DNA of 64,000 nucleotides from CALESS01 sp041741455 (GCA_041741455.1 JBGSJZ010000108.1:124001-188000); one strand, 5' to 3'; counted from the first letter of the stretch, positions 51,722 to 60,883 are shown. The notes: a model not told the origin generated them from the sequence alone. A program made the numbers and translations.

Positions 51722-53443
51722 ATGAACCCTTCAACAGAACAAATCGAAGCTACAACACTCCGCCCGACAGTGGAAATCTACTTACCAGATGGTCGGATAT
51801 TCTCCGGTCCGCGCGGCACACCGGTCGGAACGTTTCTGCGGAAATTGCCTGAATGGGATCGTCCGCCGATCATGGGGGCAATTGTTAATGGTGAATTACG
51901 GGAATTAACCTTTGCGATTGAGATTGAATCCAAGGTTCGACCCATCAATATGATGCAGGCAGATGGCGCCCGCATTTACCGAAGGTCCCTAACATTTTTA
52001 CTTGAAGCAGCTTTCGAGGAATTATTTCCAGAAGCAGACCTGGCAGTAGATTATGCAATTGCATCTGGCGGTTTTTATTGTGAAGTGATCGGTCATTCCC
52101 CATTAACAAAAGAAGATTTAGGATCATTGGAAAGCCGGATGAGAGCCTTGGTCAAAGCTGACTTGGCTTTTGAACGGGAACTTGTGCCGATAAATGATGC
52201 CATCGAATATTTTAAATCAAAAGACCAGATTGAAAAAGTTCGCCTTCTTAAATTTCGCCAGAAAGATTTCCTGGTGCTCTACAAATTACAGGAACGACGT
52301 GATTACCACCATGGGTACATGGTGCCATCCACCGGGTTCCTGCGCTGGTTTGGGGTGGTTGGGATGGGCAAGGGGTTCGTACTTCGTTTTCCACGCAGGC
52401 ATGCCCCGAATGAATTGGTGCCGATGCCAGATTCACCCAAATTGCTGGCAACGTTTCAACAATATGGCGATTGGTTGGAGCGATTGGGGATTGAAAACAC
52501 AGGTGCATTGAATGACGCCATTCATGGGGGGAGAATCCGAGAGATTATATTAATTTCTGAGGCGCTGCACGAAAAGAAAATAGCCGAAATTGCAAACCGG
52601 ATAGTAGACCGGTCTGAAACAGCCCGAGTGGTACTGATCGCTGGGCCTTCTTCTTCTGGAAAGACGACTTTCTCGAAAAGACTGACGGTACAGCTCCTCG
52701 CCCAGGGTATATCTCCCTTCCCGTTGGAAATGGATAATTATTTTGTGAATCGTGAGCGGACCCCGAAAGATAGGAACGGCGATTTCGATTTTGAAGCCCT
52801 GGAAGCGCTAGACATCCAACGAATGGCAAATGACCTGCACCGATTGTTGCAAGGTGAGCAGGTTCAATTACCTCATTTTAATTTTAAAACCGGCTATTCA
52901 GAAACTGGCGATGTTGTTCAGCTTAAACCAGGGCAATTGGTCATACTGGAGGGCATTCATGGGTTAAACCCGCGATTGTTACCTGGATTTCCAGCTGAAC
53001 AGACTTTTCGGATTTACGTATCCTGCCTGACGCAATTGAACCTTGACAGGCATAACCGGATTTCGACCACAGATTCCCGACTGATACGCCGCATCGTCCG
53101 GGATGCCAGGGAGAGGGGATATTCAGCGTATCAAACGATTCATCGCTGGGAATCGGTCCGGCGTGGAGAAAAATTGCATATTTTTCCTTACCAGGAATAT
53201 GCAGATGAAATGTTTAATTCAGCGTTGGTTTATGAACTGGCAGCGTTGAAAGCAACAGCAGAGCCCCTGTTACGCCAGGTTCCATTTGGGAGTGAGGAAT
53301 ACATTGAAGCCAAGCGATTATTGGCTTTCCTGCAATGGTTCCTGCCGATCGATGAAAACCTAATCCCAGATAATTCGATTGTCCGGGAGTTTATTGGGGG
53401 ATCCATTTTGAAGGATTTCAAGCTCTGGACTTCCGATTTATAA
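51722..53443 (+). CDS. TGS/threonyl-tRNA-synthetase-like and uridine-kinase-type fusion protein
   Basis: A 573-residue protein of a family found widely in bacteria as 'nucleoside kinase' or 'uridine kinase-like'. Residues ~15-85 are a TGS-like ubiquitin fold (VEIYLPDGRIFSGPRGTPVG). Residues ~85-250 resemble the threonyl/alanyl-tRNA synthetase editing-type second domain (GFYCEVIGHSPLT, LVKADLAFERELVP, Tyr/His-rich RRDYHHGYMVPSTG) but lack the HxxxH zinc set in the usual form. Residues ~300-510 are a P-loop phosphoribulokinase/uridine kinase domain with GPSSSGKTT (308-316), LEMDNYFVNRE, LEALDIQRM and VILEGIHGLNP. The kinase domain may act on nucleosides, but the substrate and the point of fusion to tRNA-synthetase domains are unknown. 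Confidence 0.88.
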   Translation: MNPSTEQIEATTLRPTVEIYLPDGRIFSGPRGTPVGTFLRKLPEWDRPPIMGAIVNGELRELTFAIEIESKVRPINMMQADGARIYRRSLTFLLEAAFEELFPEADLAVDYAIASGGFYCEVIGHSPLTKEDLGSLESRMRALVKADLAFERELVPINDAIEYFKSKDQIEKVRLLKFRQKDFLVLYKLQERRDYHHGYMVPSTGFLRWFGVVGMGKGFVLRFPRRHAPNELVPMPDSPKLLATFQQYGDWLERLGIENTGALNDAIHGGRIREIILISEALHEKKIAEIANRIVDRSETARVVLIAGPSSSGKTTFSKRLTVQLLAQGISPFPLEMDNYFVNRERTPKDRNGDFDFEALEALDIQRMANDLHRLLQGEQVQLPHFNFKTGYSETGDVVQLKPGQLVILEGIHGLNPRLLPGFPAEQTFRIYVSCLTQLNLDRHNRISTTDSRLIRRIVRDARERGYSAYQTIHRWESVRRGEKLHIFPYQEYADEMFNSALVYELAALKATAEPLLRQVPFGSEEYIEAKRLLAFLQWFLPIDENLIPDNSIVREFIGGSILKDFKLWTSDL

Positions 53444-53445
53444 AA

Positions 53446-53477
53446 AAAACGGGCGGCCTTTTGAGGCCGCCCGTTTT
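53446..53477. terminator. bidirectional rho-independent terminator
   Basis: A 14-bp stem AAAACGGGCGGCCT (53446-53459) with AGGCCGCCCGTTTT (53464-53477) and loop TTTG, with runs of A before and T after. It ends the converging kinase (+) and aminotransferase (-) transcripts. Confidence 0.9.
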
Positions 53478-53493
53478 GTGTAAATAATTAAAG

Positions 53494-54711
53494 CTATAGA
53501 TGTTTGCGCAGAACACGGGCCAGACGAGCAACACCTTCGTTGGTTTGTTCCGGGGTTGGGAAAGAAAAATTAATGCGCATGGTATTGGTGCCGCCACCAT
53601 TTGGGTGGAAACCACTACCGGGCACAAATGCGACTTTCTCTGCTACAGCTTCTTTAAAAAGTTCATCCGTATTGATGGAGGGAGGACAAGTAATCCACAA
53701 GAAAAGGCCACCCTGCGGACGAGTCCATCGAATTTCCTGGGGCATATGCTCTTCGAGAGTATCAAACATATTGTCCCTGCGTTCATGATAAACGCGACGG
53801 ATAAGCTGGATGTGTTGGTCGATAAAACCATGCTGGCCTACTTCATGGGCAACAACCTGGTTAAAGGTAGCCGTATGAAGATCGGCTCCCTGCTTTGCCA
53901 AAACCAATTTACGGATGACTTCTGAAGGGGCAATCACCCAAGCCAGGCGAAGGCCAGGCGCCAGGATTTTTGAGAAAGTGGATAAATAAATGACGTTCCC
54001 CGAGTAGGTCGCATCGCCTGTTCTCATCTGGCTGTCTAACACATTCAATGCAGGCAGGTGTTCACCTTCAAACCGAAGCTGTCCATAAGGATCATCTTCA
54101 ATAATTGGAACACCATAGCGGTCTGCCAAATCCAAAATCCGCATACGCCTTTCGAGTGGAATGGTCGCACCAGTCGGATTTTGAAAATTCGGCAGGACAT
54201 ACATGAATTTAGGACCAGTGCGAAGTGCCTCCTCCAGGTAATCGGGATTCATACCATTCTCATCGGATGGAACTGGAACGTATTCTGCACCATAAGCATT
54301 CCAAGCTTGTAATGCGCCCAGATAGGTCGGGGATTCGACCAATACCCGATCTCCACGATTAATGAAGATTTTGCCAAGCAAATCCAAGGCTTGCTGGGAT
54401 CCGCTGGTGATGACGATATTTTCAGCTGAAACAGTGATGCCGTATCTGGAAGCGTGCCGGGCGATCATCTCGCGCAAGGGAGTATAGCCTTCAGTCGAGC
54501 CATATTGCAAAGCCATTGGACCCTTGGTGACCAGTACGCGATCGATGGCTGCCCGTAGTTCCTCGATAGGAAAAATATCTGGAGCGGGAAGCCCACCAGC
54601 AAAAGAAATAACATCTGGTTGTTCAACCAGCTTGAGAAGTTCGCGAATGGCAGAGCCTTTCATTTTCTGCGTGCGCTGCGCAAAGCGATGTTCCCAGGGT
54701 GTTTTTGACAT
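53494..54711 (-). CDS. PLP-dependent class I/II aminotransferase (2-aminoadipate transaminase-like)
   Basis: A 405-residue fold-type I aminotransferase. Visible are ISFAGGLPAPDIFPIEEL, LQYGSTEGYTPLREMIARH, ITSGSQQALDLLGKIF, VESPTYLGALQAW, VLPNFQNPTG, PIIEDDPYGQLRFEGE and YLSTFSKILAPGLRLAW with the PLP lysine Lys248. The pattern follows the LysN/multisubstrate aminotransferase group (Thermus LysN, aromatic and branched-chain transaminases) and not the MocR regulators, because no DNA-binding domain is present. AAAGGAG precedes the ATG. The amino donor cannot be fixed from sequence. It lies directly downstream of the SHMT-GcvT fusion gene, with a hairpin between them. Confidence 0.9.
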   Translation of the reverse strand: MSKTPWEHRFAQRTQKMKGSAIRELLKLVEQPDVISFAGGLPAPDIFPIEELRAAIDRVLVTKGPMALQYGSTEGYTPLREMIARHASRYGITVSAENIVITSGSQQALDLLGKIFINRGDRVLVESPTYLGALQAWNAYGAEYVPVPSDENGMNPDYLEEALRTGPKFMYVLPNFQNPTGATIPLERRMRILDLADRYGVPIIEDDPYGQLRFEGEHLPALNVLDSQMRTGDATYSGNVIYLSTFSKILAPGLRLAWVIAPSEVIRKLVLAKQGADLHTATFNQVVAHEVGQHGFIDQHIQLIRRVYHERRDNMFDTLEEHMPQEIRWTRPQGGLFLWITCPPSINTDELFKEAVAEKVAFVPGSGFHPNGGGTNTMRINFSFPTPEQTNEGVARLARVLRKHL

Positions 54712-54748
54712 TCTTGCTCCTTTGATGCGGTTAGTTGGTTTGTAGAAT

Positions 54749-54779
54749 ATCTGCGGTCGCTTTGTGGGCGACCGCAGAT
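54749..54779 (-). terminator. hairpin after the SHMT-GcvT gene
   Basis: A 12-bp stem ATCTGCGGTCGC (54749-54760) with GCGACCGCAGAT (54768-54779) and a seven-base loop, seven bases after the SHMT-GcvT stop on the minus strand. The following bases are not a strong U-tract, so some readthrough into the aminotransferase is possible. Confidence 0.55.
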
Positions 54780-54786
54780 GATTTGC

Positions 54787-57700
54787 CTAAACTAATTTTG
54801 GGAAGCGGCTGACAATAACAGCCGCAACAGGTAGCGTAACCCGGTCATTCAGCGAGAGTTCAGCTGGTGCTTTTCCAGGAACCTTGGGGGCGCCCTGGAA
54901 GATGAAGATGGGGGTGCCTTCTTCCGCAGCCTTTCGATCCACAAAAGCCTGACCGGTCAGGAAGCCTTCCATATCGATCGCACAGGAGGTGACCACACCG
55001 ATAACCTTACCCTTGCGGTCCAGCACCGGGTCGCCGTTATGAGCCATGCGAACACCCTTTTCCGTGAAGCGGAAGCGCACCACCACGCCCTGGCGTTTCT
55101 TTTCCCGGGCTATGTAAGCAGAACGCCCGATGAACCAGGGTTTGTAGATTTTGACATAAGAGCCAAATCCAGCTTCGGCGACGCCGAAATTCATTTCGCC
55201 GCCCATTTCATGTCCATAAAGCGGTAGACCAGCTTCGGTGCGCAACGAATCACGTGCACCCAGCCCGCAAGCTTTGAGACCCAGTGGTTCACCAGCGGTC
55301 AGCAAGGCTTTCCAGAATTCGACAGCTCTACCCGGGTGAACAAAGAGTTCAAAGGCCATTTTCTCGCCGGTGTAACCAGTGCGGGAAACCACAAGGTCAT
55401 AACCGCCGACCATAGCGTCGCATAATTCGGTGCGTTTGAGCGCCATGATACGCTTGCGGGTTTTTGGGTCTACACCAAGGGAGAGCAGGATATCGCGGGA
55501 TTTTGGTCCTTGCAATGCGATATCGATACGCATATCCTCGCCGGCTTTCGGATCGCGTAGATTACGCAAAACGCAGCCACGGCCAAAGGCTTTTATCCAG
55601 GGACGGTCGGCATCGATCTGAACCTGGCCATCTTTGACTGCATTGAGCCAGGTCCAATCTTTATCGTCATTGGATGCATTGACAACGACCAGGTATTTTT
55701 CTACAGCCCGGCGGTAGACCAGTGTGTCATCAATCACATTCGCATCCACATCCAGAAAGTGAGTGTAACAGGATTCGCCAACGGCAAGGCCGGCTATGTC
55801 ATTTCCGCAAACACTATCCAGGAATGCCACAGCCTGTGGTCCTTCCACCTGGTAGACACCCATGTGAGAAACATCAAATAAACCAGCAACTTTACGGCAG
55901 GCCAAATGTTCTTCCACCACGGAAGTGTACCAGACGGGCATATCCCAACCAGCAAACGGCACCATCTTAGCGCCCATCTGGCGATGGATTTCATTCAAAG
56001 GTGTGCGCCTAATCTCGGTTTCTTTTTCCTCCCAGGCAAACCGGGGGAGCGCCAGATCTTGCCCGCTGGATTGGCCGATAAAGTATGGCTTTTCGGCACA
56101 GACTGATTGCCCATTAGCTTTTTGAATGGCTGGTTCAATTGAGTCAAGTATATAAATGGGTCCAGGAACGCGGCGAGCTGGTTCAGCATCAAAACTGATA
56201 TAACCATCCGAAAGGTCGCGCAACCAGGTGGCTGCCAGGCCAGCCTTTTCGCGCTGGAGAGAAAAGCGGTAAAGGTCGGGCTGGACGAAGGTTAAAATAC
56301 CTTCTATAGCACCCTTGGGGGTCATCAGGATCGTGTTTTGAGATTCGCCTTCCTTCAGGGCTTCCACATCGCTGGAGAAAGTGTAGTTGAGGAAAGGAAG
56401 CAAGTTGATCCCTGAAATATCCAGTGCTGCCCAGTCTGATTTGGAGGTTGGTTGGTCATCCAGAAAGAAGAAATGCGGATAGCCATGCCGGTTCGGCTTG
56501 AAATCGATGCCAGCTTTTTCTGCCAGCGTACGGACCCTGAGTTTGGCATTTTCAAATACAGTGAAATCAACCTTTGCCCGTTGAGCCAAACCCTGACGGG
56601 TTTCGACGGAGTAGGGGGTGATGGCAGAGAATACATCGGCAATTACATCTGATACTTCGATCATATCAGTTTCAACCAGACCACGTTGGGTCATCCAGGG
56701 GGTACCCAGCCGGATTCCGGAGGCATTCAGGGCGGTCTTGTCGCCAGGAATGGTATTCCGGTTGAGCACCAGGCCAACCAGATCCAAAATGCGGGCAGCC
56801 ATATCACCAGAGAGGGTCGTACCATCTGACCCGATGACGGTTTTGCAATCCACATTGGTAAGGTGTGAGTTGGTGCCACCAAAGGCAATCTTCAACCCAC
56901 GCTCCTGCAGGCGGGTTGTAAGAGCTGCGCAGTTTTTTACAATTTGTTGTTGTAGATTCATAAACTGGGGTGTTCGGGCAAGTTTAAATGTGAGTGCCAA
57001 AGCCGCAAAGATATGGACATGAGGACCTCCCTGTTCGCCAGGGAACACGCCACGATCTATCTTTCGGGCGAGCGGGCTATCAGTGGTCAGGATGCAAGCG
57101 CCTCGCGGTCCACACAAGGTTTTATGGGTGGTGAAGGTGGTGATATGGGCGTAACCCACCGGGGAGGGAACAGTGCCGGAGGCTACCAGGCCAGCGATAT
57201 GTGAGATATCCGCCAACAGGTATGCGCCGACAGAATCAGCAATGGCGCGGAAACGAGCCCAATCTGGGATGTAGGGATAGGAGGAGTAACCAGCAATGAT
57301 GATCTTTGGCTTATGTTCATTGGCCAGGGACTGGACAGCATCATAATCGATCTGACCAGTGTCATAATTAATGGTGTAATGAACGGCCTTGAAGAGCTTG
57401 CCAGAGCGGTTGACGGATGAGCCATGAGTCAAGTGACCACCGTGCAACAGATTCATTCCTAGAATGCAATCTCCGGGACTGATCAGCGCAGTATAGACGG
57501 CATTGTTGGCAGGGGCGCCTGAGAGCGGTTGCACATTGACGAAGATTTGGTTTGCTGAGAATTTTTCTGTTGCAAAGGCTTCGGCACAGCGACGGCGGGC
57601 AAGGGCTTCGATTACATCTGCATATTCGACACCCTTATAATAACGAGGATCAGCATACCGACGATAATGAGCCAGGCGGGCGGTATAGTCCAGGATTTCG

Positions 57701-57915
57701 GTTTCAGAGAGGAGGCGAGATTCTTCATCCGGGTAACCTTCTGCATACAGGTTCTGGAAAGATGAACTCATCGCCTCACGCACAGCCAGGGGGGCTGTGC
57801 TTTCGGATGGGATGAGGATCAATTTTCTGTACTGACGCTCAGATTCCAACTGTGTCAATTCAAACACATCTGGATCAAGATCAGCCAGAGAACCACGAAA
57901 AAGGAAATCAGTCAT
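54787..57915 (-). CDS. serine hydroxymethyltransferase-aminomethyltransferase (GlyA-GcvT) fusion
   Basis: A single 1042-residue frame. Residues 1-~470 are serine hydroxymethyltransferase: LILIPSESTAPLAVREAM, LSGAPANNAVYTALI, ADISHIAGLVASG, and TTFTTHKTLCGPRG with PLP lysine Lys265. Residues ~635-1042 are GcvT, the glycine-cleavage T-protein: PFAGWDMPVWYTSVVEEH, FDVSHMG, NVIDD (726-730, catalytic Asp), SRTGYTGEKMAFELFV and GLGARDSLRTEAGLPLYGHE. Residues ~500-575 between them resemble a degraded GcvT N-terminal domain. Both enzymes use 5,10-methylene-tetrahydrofolate, so the fusion could pass it between glycine cleavage and serine synthesis. AAGGAGA precedes the ATG. gcvH and gcvP are not nearby. 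The frame is unbroken, so this is not a sequencing join. Confidence 0.95.
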   Translation of the reverse strand: MTDFLFRGSLADLDPDVFELTQLESERQYRKLILIPSESTAPLAVREAMSSSFQNLYAEGYPDEESRLLSETEILDYTARLAHYRRYADPRYYKGVEYADVIEALARRRCAEAFATEKFSANQIFVNVQPLSGAPANNAVYTALISPGDCILGMNLLHGGHLTHGSSVNRSGKLFKAVHYTINYDTGQIDYDAVQSLANEHKPKIIIAGYSSYPYIPDWARFRAIADSVGAYLLADISHIAGLVASGTVPSPVGYAHITTFTTHKTLCGPRGACILTTDSPLARKIDRGVFPGEQGGPHVHIFAALALTFKLARTPQFMNLQQQIVKNCAALTTRLQERGLKIAFGGTNSHLTNVDCKTVIGSDGTTLSGDMAARILDLVGLVLNRNTIPGDKTALNASGIRLGTPWMTQRGLVETDMIEVSDVIADVFSAITPYSVETRQGLAQRAKVDFTVFENAKLRVRTLAEKAGIDFKPNRHGYPHFFFLDDQPTSKSDWAALDISGINLLPFLNYTFSSDVEALKEGESQNTILMTPKGAIEGILTFVQPDLYRFSLQREKAGLAATWLRDLSDGYISFDAEPARRVPGPIYILDSIEPAIQKANGQSVCAEKPYFIGQSSGQDLALPRFAWEEKETEIRRTPLNEIHRQMGAKMVPFAGWDMPVWYTSVVEEHLACRKVAGLFDVSHMGVYQVEGPQAVAFLDSVCGNDIAGLAVGESCYTHFLDVDANVIDDTLVYRRAVEKYLVVVNASNDDKDWTWLNAVKDGQVQIDADRPWIKAFGRGCVLRNLRDPKAGEDMRIDIALQGPKSRDILLSLGVDPKTRKRIMALKRTELCDAMVGGYDLVVSRTGYTGEKMAFELFVHPGRAVEFWKALLTAGEPLGLKACGLGARDSLRTEAGLPLYGHEMGGEMNFGVAEAGFGSYVKIYKPWFIGRSAYIAREKKRQGVVVRFRFTEKGVRMAHNGDPVLDRKGKVIGVVTSCAIDMEGFLTGQAFVDRKAAEEGTPIFIFQGAPKVPGKAPAELSLNDRVTLPVAAVIVSRFPKLV

Positions 57916-58095
57916 AGAGCGTTCTCCTTAAGGAATGATGCTAACATCCTATTAATTGTAACCAACCTGGGAAAAAGTTCAATCCTGTTTTCTGTCCATA
58001 AATTGACAGTCATATGACGGGCAGGAATATCCAGCCAGATCTGGATTGTTTTGATGGCTAAAGATTTTCCAAATGAGGCTTTTTGGAATCATGAT

Positions 58096-58920
58096 TTACA
58101 TTCGTTCTTTCATCCGATCCAGAATGTAAATGAACACCGATTCCTTTTGTGGTTCGTTGTGAAGCTCGTGGTAATAGCCCTCCCAGACCTTCAAGGTCAC
58201 ATCACCATTAACATGGTTGGCCCATCCGATATTCAGGTTCGGGTTGACCAGGCGATCGGCCGATCCCTGTAAGATGATAAGAGGAGCGGGATAATCGTGA
58301 AGCTGAAGGATTTTTGCACCATTTGAAATAAGCTGCATTCCCAACCGGGCTGAGATCTTTCCGTGAACCAGTGAATCACTGCGATAGATTTTTTCGACTT
58401 CCGGATCGCGCGCCAGGCCAGATAAATCCAGGGCGTTATCTAGGGAGAATTTGGGAGCCAATTTGCTCATTACCTTTGCCAAAATTAGCTTGGCGGGGGG
58501 GACTGGGGCTGCCGGAGAAAGACCGGGGGCTGAAGCAAAAATGCATTGAAACTTGGATTGACGATGCAGACCGTAATGGATCACCAGTGCTCCACCCAAT
58601 GAGTGGCCATAAAGGAAATTGGGTTTGGCGGGGAACAGGGACTGGGAGCGCGCCAAAAGGTGATCGATTTCATCGCAAACTTCGTCGTACGAATCGATAT
58701 GGCCTCGCTCACCGGTGGATCGACCGTGACCAGGCAGATCGAAACTTTGCACAACAAAACCAGCCCGATTGAAAAAATCTGCAAAATGCTGATAGCGACC
58801 AAAATGCTCGCCAAGTCCATGGACAAGGGTGATCACTCCGATAGGCTCGCCGGTCGGACTCCACTCAATTCCTTCGAGTTGAATTCCTTGTGAATCCTTC
58901 CAACTAAAGTTGGTTGACAT
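58096..58920 (-). CDS. alpha/beta hydrolase, monoacylglycerol-lipase-like
   Basis: A 274-residue serine hydrolase of the Hydrolase_4 group. It has LVHGLGEHFGRYQHFADFFN (oxyanion region), QSFDLPGHGRSTGERGHIDS, the nucleophile elbow YGHSLGGAL, LIILQGSADRLVNP with the catalytic Asp and GYYHELHNEP with the catalytic His. This order is close to monoacylglycerol lipases and lysophospholipases. GGGAGAG precedes the ATG. No signal peptide is seen, so it acts in the cytoplasm or at the inner membrane. The 180-base gap to the SHMT-GcvT gene on the same strand shows no clear feature. Confidence 0.9.
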   Translation of the reverse strand: MSTNFSWKDSQGIQLEGIEWSPTGEPIGVITLVHGLGEHFGRYQHFADFFNRAGFVVQSFDLPGHGRSTGERGHIDSYDEVCDEIDHLLARSQSLFPAKPNFLYGHSLGGALVIHYGLHRQSKFQCIFASAPGLSPAAPVPPAKLILAKVMSKLAPKFSLDNALDLSGLARDPEVEKIYRSDSLVHGKISARLGMQLISNGAKILQLHDYPAPLIILQGSADRLVNPNLNIGWANHVNGDVTLKVWEGYYHELHNEPQKESVFIYILDRMKERM

Positions 58921-59089
58921 TTTTTTCTCTCCCTGATTTAAGGATTTTATTGGATGTAAAAATCAGTGTATACCACTCAGGGTATTCTGACAAGCAAATC
59001 CCTTTGCGGATCCATAATGATTATTTAGATTCGGTATTTCATCACGCTTGAAGTAAAATAAAGGAAATGTGAATTTTCGAGGTGAATTG

Positions 59090-60205
59090 ATGGCTGACAT
59101 AAGAATGGAGAAATTAGCACAACTGTTGGTCTTGTACTCGGCAGATGTAAGAGCAGGCAATAAAGTAGTTATCGAAGGTGGAATGGCCGCTGCGCCATTA
59201 TTACGAGAAATTTACCGGCAGGTATTATTGGCAGGTGCATATCCATATATCAATATGGAGCTTCCCGGGGTGGATTACATCTTTTATCAATTGGCCAGCG
59301 ATGAACAATTGGAATTCATTCACTATCCGGCCCGCTATGTTGTCGAAAACTACGACCGTTTCATCTCGATTTTAGGAGAAGATAATACCCGAGTTTTAAG
59401 TGGAATTAATCCTAAGAGAATGATCCTTCGAAATCGTGCGGTGGAGCCATTGATGAAAACATATCTATCCAGGGCGGCGTCTGGTGATTTGAAATGGTCG
59501 CTATCCTTATTTCCAACCAATGCTTATGCTCAGGATGCAGATATGAGCCTGGAAGCATATGAGAATTTCGTTTACTCGGCGATTATGCCGGATTTGAACG
59601 ATCCGATAAGTTACTGGAAGAAATTTTCCGCCAGGCAACAACAGGTAGTGAATTGGCTGAAGGGAAAACATGAAATTCATGTGCGAGGGCCAGAAACGGA
59701 CTTGCATCTCAGAATCGATGAACGCCCGTTTATCAATTGTGATTGCCATGAGAATGTTCCAGATGGGGAAGTGTTCACCGGACCGGTTGAGGACAGCGTG
59801 GAAGGTCATGTGCACTTTTCCTACCCGGCGATATACAACGGACATGAAGTAAACGGAGTTCGCTTGTGGTTTGAAAAAGGCAAGGTGGTAAGAGCCACTG
59901 CAGACAAGAATGAAGAATTCCTATTGCAGACGATCGATACGGATGCAGGCGCTCGTTATGTTGGTGAGTTTGCCATTGGAACCAACGAAGGTATTCAGAA
60001 CTTTACTCGCAATATCCTGTTTGACGAAAAGATCGGGGGTAGCTTCCATATGGCGCTTGGCGCCGGTTACCCAGAAACTGGCAGTAAGAATGATTCTGCC
60101 ATTCACTGGGATTTGATCTGTGATTTGCGTAATGGTGGAGAAATCAAAGTAGATGGAGAAGTTTTCTATCAGAACGGAAAATTCCTGATTGAATTTTCCG
60201 AGTAA
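59090..60205 (+). CDS. M29-family metallo-aminopeptidase
   Basis: A 371-residue aminopeptidase of the thermophilic AmpS/AmpT/PepS type. The start is ATG 59090, preceded by GAGGTG; ADIRMEKLAQLLVLYSADVR then matches the family's first helix, whereas the GTG at 59069 would add seven unrelated residues. Metal-binding residues are visible in CHENVPDGEVFTGPVEDSVE (Glu), GEFAIGTNEGI (Glu), and GSFHMALGAGYPETG followed by SAIHWDLICDL (His, His, Asp). Such enzymes remove N-terminal amino acids from peptides in the cytoplasm and form dimers. A weak -10 box (TAAAAT, 59054-59059) precedes it. Family length is about 370-410 residues, in agreement. Confidence 0.93.
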   Translation: MADIRMEKLAQLLVLYSADVRAGNKVVIEGGMAAAPLLREIYRQVLLAGAYPYINMELPGVDYIFYQLASDEQLEFIHYPARYVVENYDRFISILGEDNTRVLSGINPKRMILRNRAVEPLMKTYLSRAASGDLKWSLSLFPTNAYAQDADMSLEAYENFVYSAIMPDLNDPISYWKKFSARQQQVVNWLKGKHEIHVRGPETDLHLRIDERPFINCDCHENVPDGEVFTGPVEDSVEGHVHFSYPAIYNGHEVNGVRLWFEKGKVVRATADKNEEFLLQTIDTDAGARYVGEFAIGTNEGIQNFTRNILFDEKIGGSFHMALGAGYPETGSKNDSAIHWDLICDLRNGGEIKVDGEVFYQNGKFLIEFSE

Positions 60206-60303
60206 TGATGGGATTAATGTAGGATTTCTTATTCAATCTGAAATCCCGGCAGTCAAAAGGTGAAACTAATTATCGAATTATGGGTTAATGGAATTGGAGA
60301 ACT

Positions 60304-60882
60304 TTGGAATCTTCTGAAATCATAAGCGTGCCGGATGATGACGCCCTCAATGCTGCCATCCAGGGAGATGCCATTGCATTTACCGTTTTGTACGAGCGGT
60401 ATGTGAACCGCATCTACAACTATATTTTTTATCGGACTGGCAGCCCAGCAGATGCAGAAGATTTAACTGCCAAAGTTTTTCACCGAGCGCTAGGGCATAT
60501 CGGAAGATATCGACAAATGGGGGTCCCTTTTTCGGCTTGGTTGTACCGGATAGCACACAATCTTGTTGCTAACTGGCACCGGGATAATAGCCGAAAAAAG
60601 GAAGTTCCGCTAGAGGATCATATCAACCTGGCGCAACGAACGGACATGCCGGAAGCTGCATTGGTTCGAAACCAGGAACAGGAATTGCTGATGAAAGTTA
60701 TTCGAAAATTGCCAGCGGACCGGCAACAATTGGTTATCCTGAAATTCGTGGATCATTTATCCAACTCCGAAATAGCAATCATTATGGGAAGAAGTGAGGG
60801 GGCAATTAAGAGCTTGTACCACAGAACCTTGATGGCTATTCGGACCGAAATGACATCTTTGTCAGTAGAAGTGGAGAAATAA
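60304..60882 (+). CDS. ECF-type RNA polymerase sigma factor
   Basis: A 192-residue sigma-70 family protein with region 2 (AFTVLYERYVNRIYNYIFYR, ADAEDLTAKVFHRALGHI, FSAWLYRIAHNLVANWHRD) and region 4 (LPADRQQLVILKFVDHLSNS, AIIMGRSEGAIKSLYHRTLM), without regions 1 and 3, the ECF layout. It starts at TTG 60304 after TTGGAG. It directs RNA polymerase to a special promoter set. The next two genes follow closely and one encodes a small membrane protein, which may be its anti-sigma or regulator. The region just upstream may hold its own promoter, but no consensus can be drawn from one sequence. Confidence 0.92.
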   Translation: MESSEIISVPDDDALNAAIQGDAIAFTVLYERYVNRIYNYIFYRTGSPADAEDLTAKVFHRALGHIGRYRQMGVPFSAWLYRIAHNLVANWHRDNSRKKEVPLEDHINLAQRTDMPEAALVRNQEQELLMKVIRKLPADRQQLVILKFVDHLSNSEIAIIMGRSEGAIKSLYHRTLMAIRTEMTSLSVEVEK

Positions 60883-60883
60883 G

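Noticed and set aside
53494..54711. MocR-type regulator
   Set aside because: The protein begins directly with the aminotransferase fold and has no winged-helix domain.
57916..58095. Possible glycine riboswitch before the SHMT-GcvT gene
   Set aside because: The minus-strand gap of about 180 bases shows no paired helices or conserved glycine aptamer sequence, only a Shine-Dalgarno site.
60206..60303. Possible ECF-type autoregulated promoter (TGAAAC near 60261) and a GGATTTC/GAAATCC dyad upstream of the sigma gene
   Set aside because: No second copy in the window to compare and ECF consensus sequences vary; the stem is only 7 bp with an 11-base loop.
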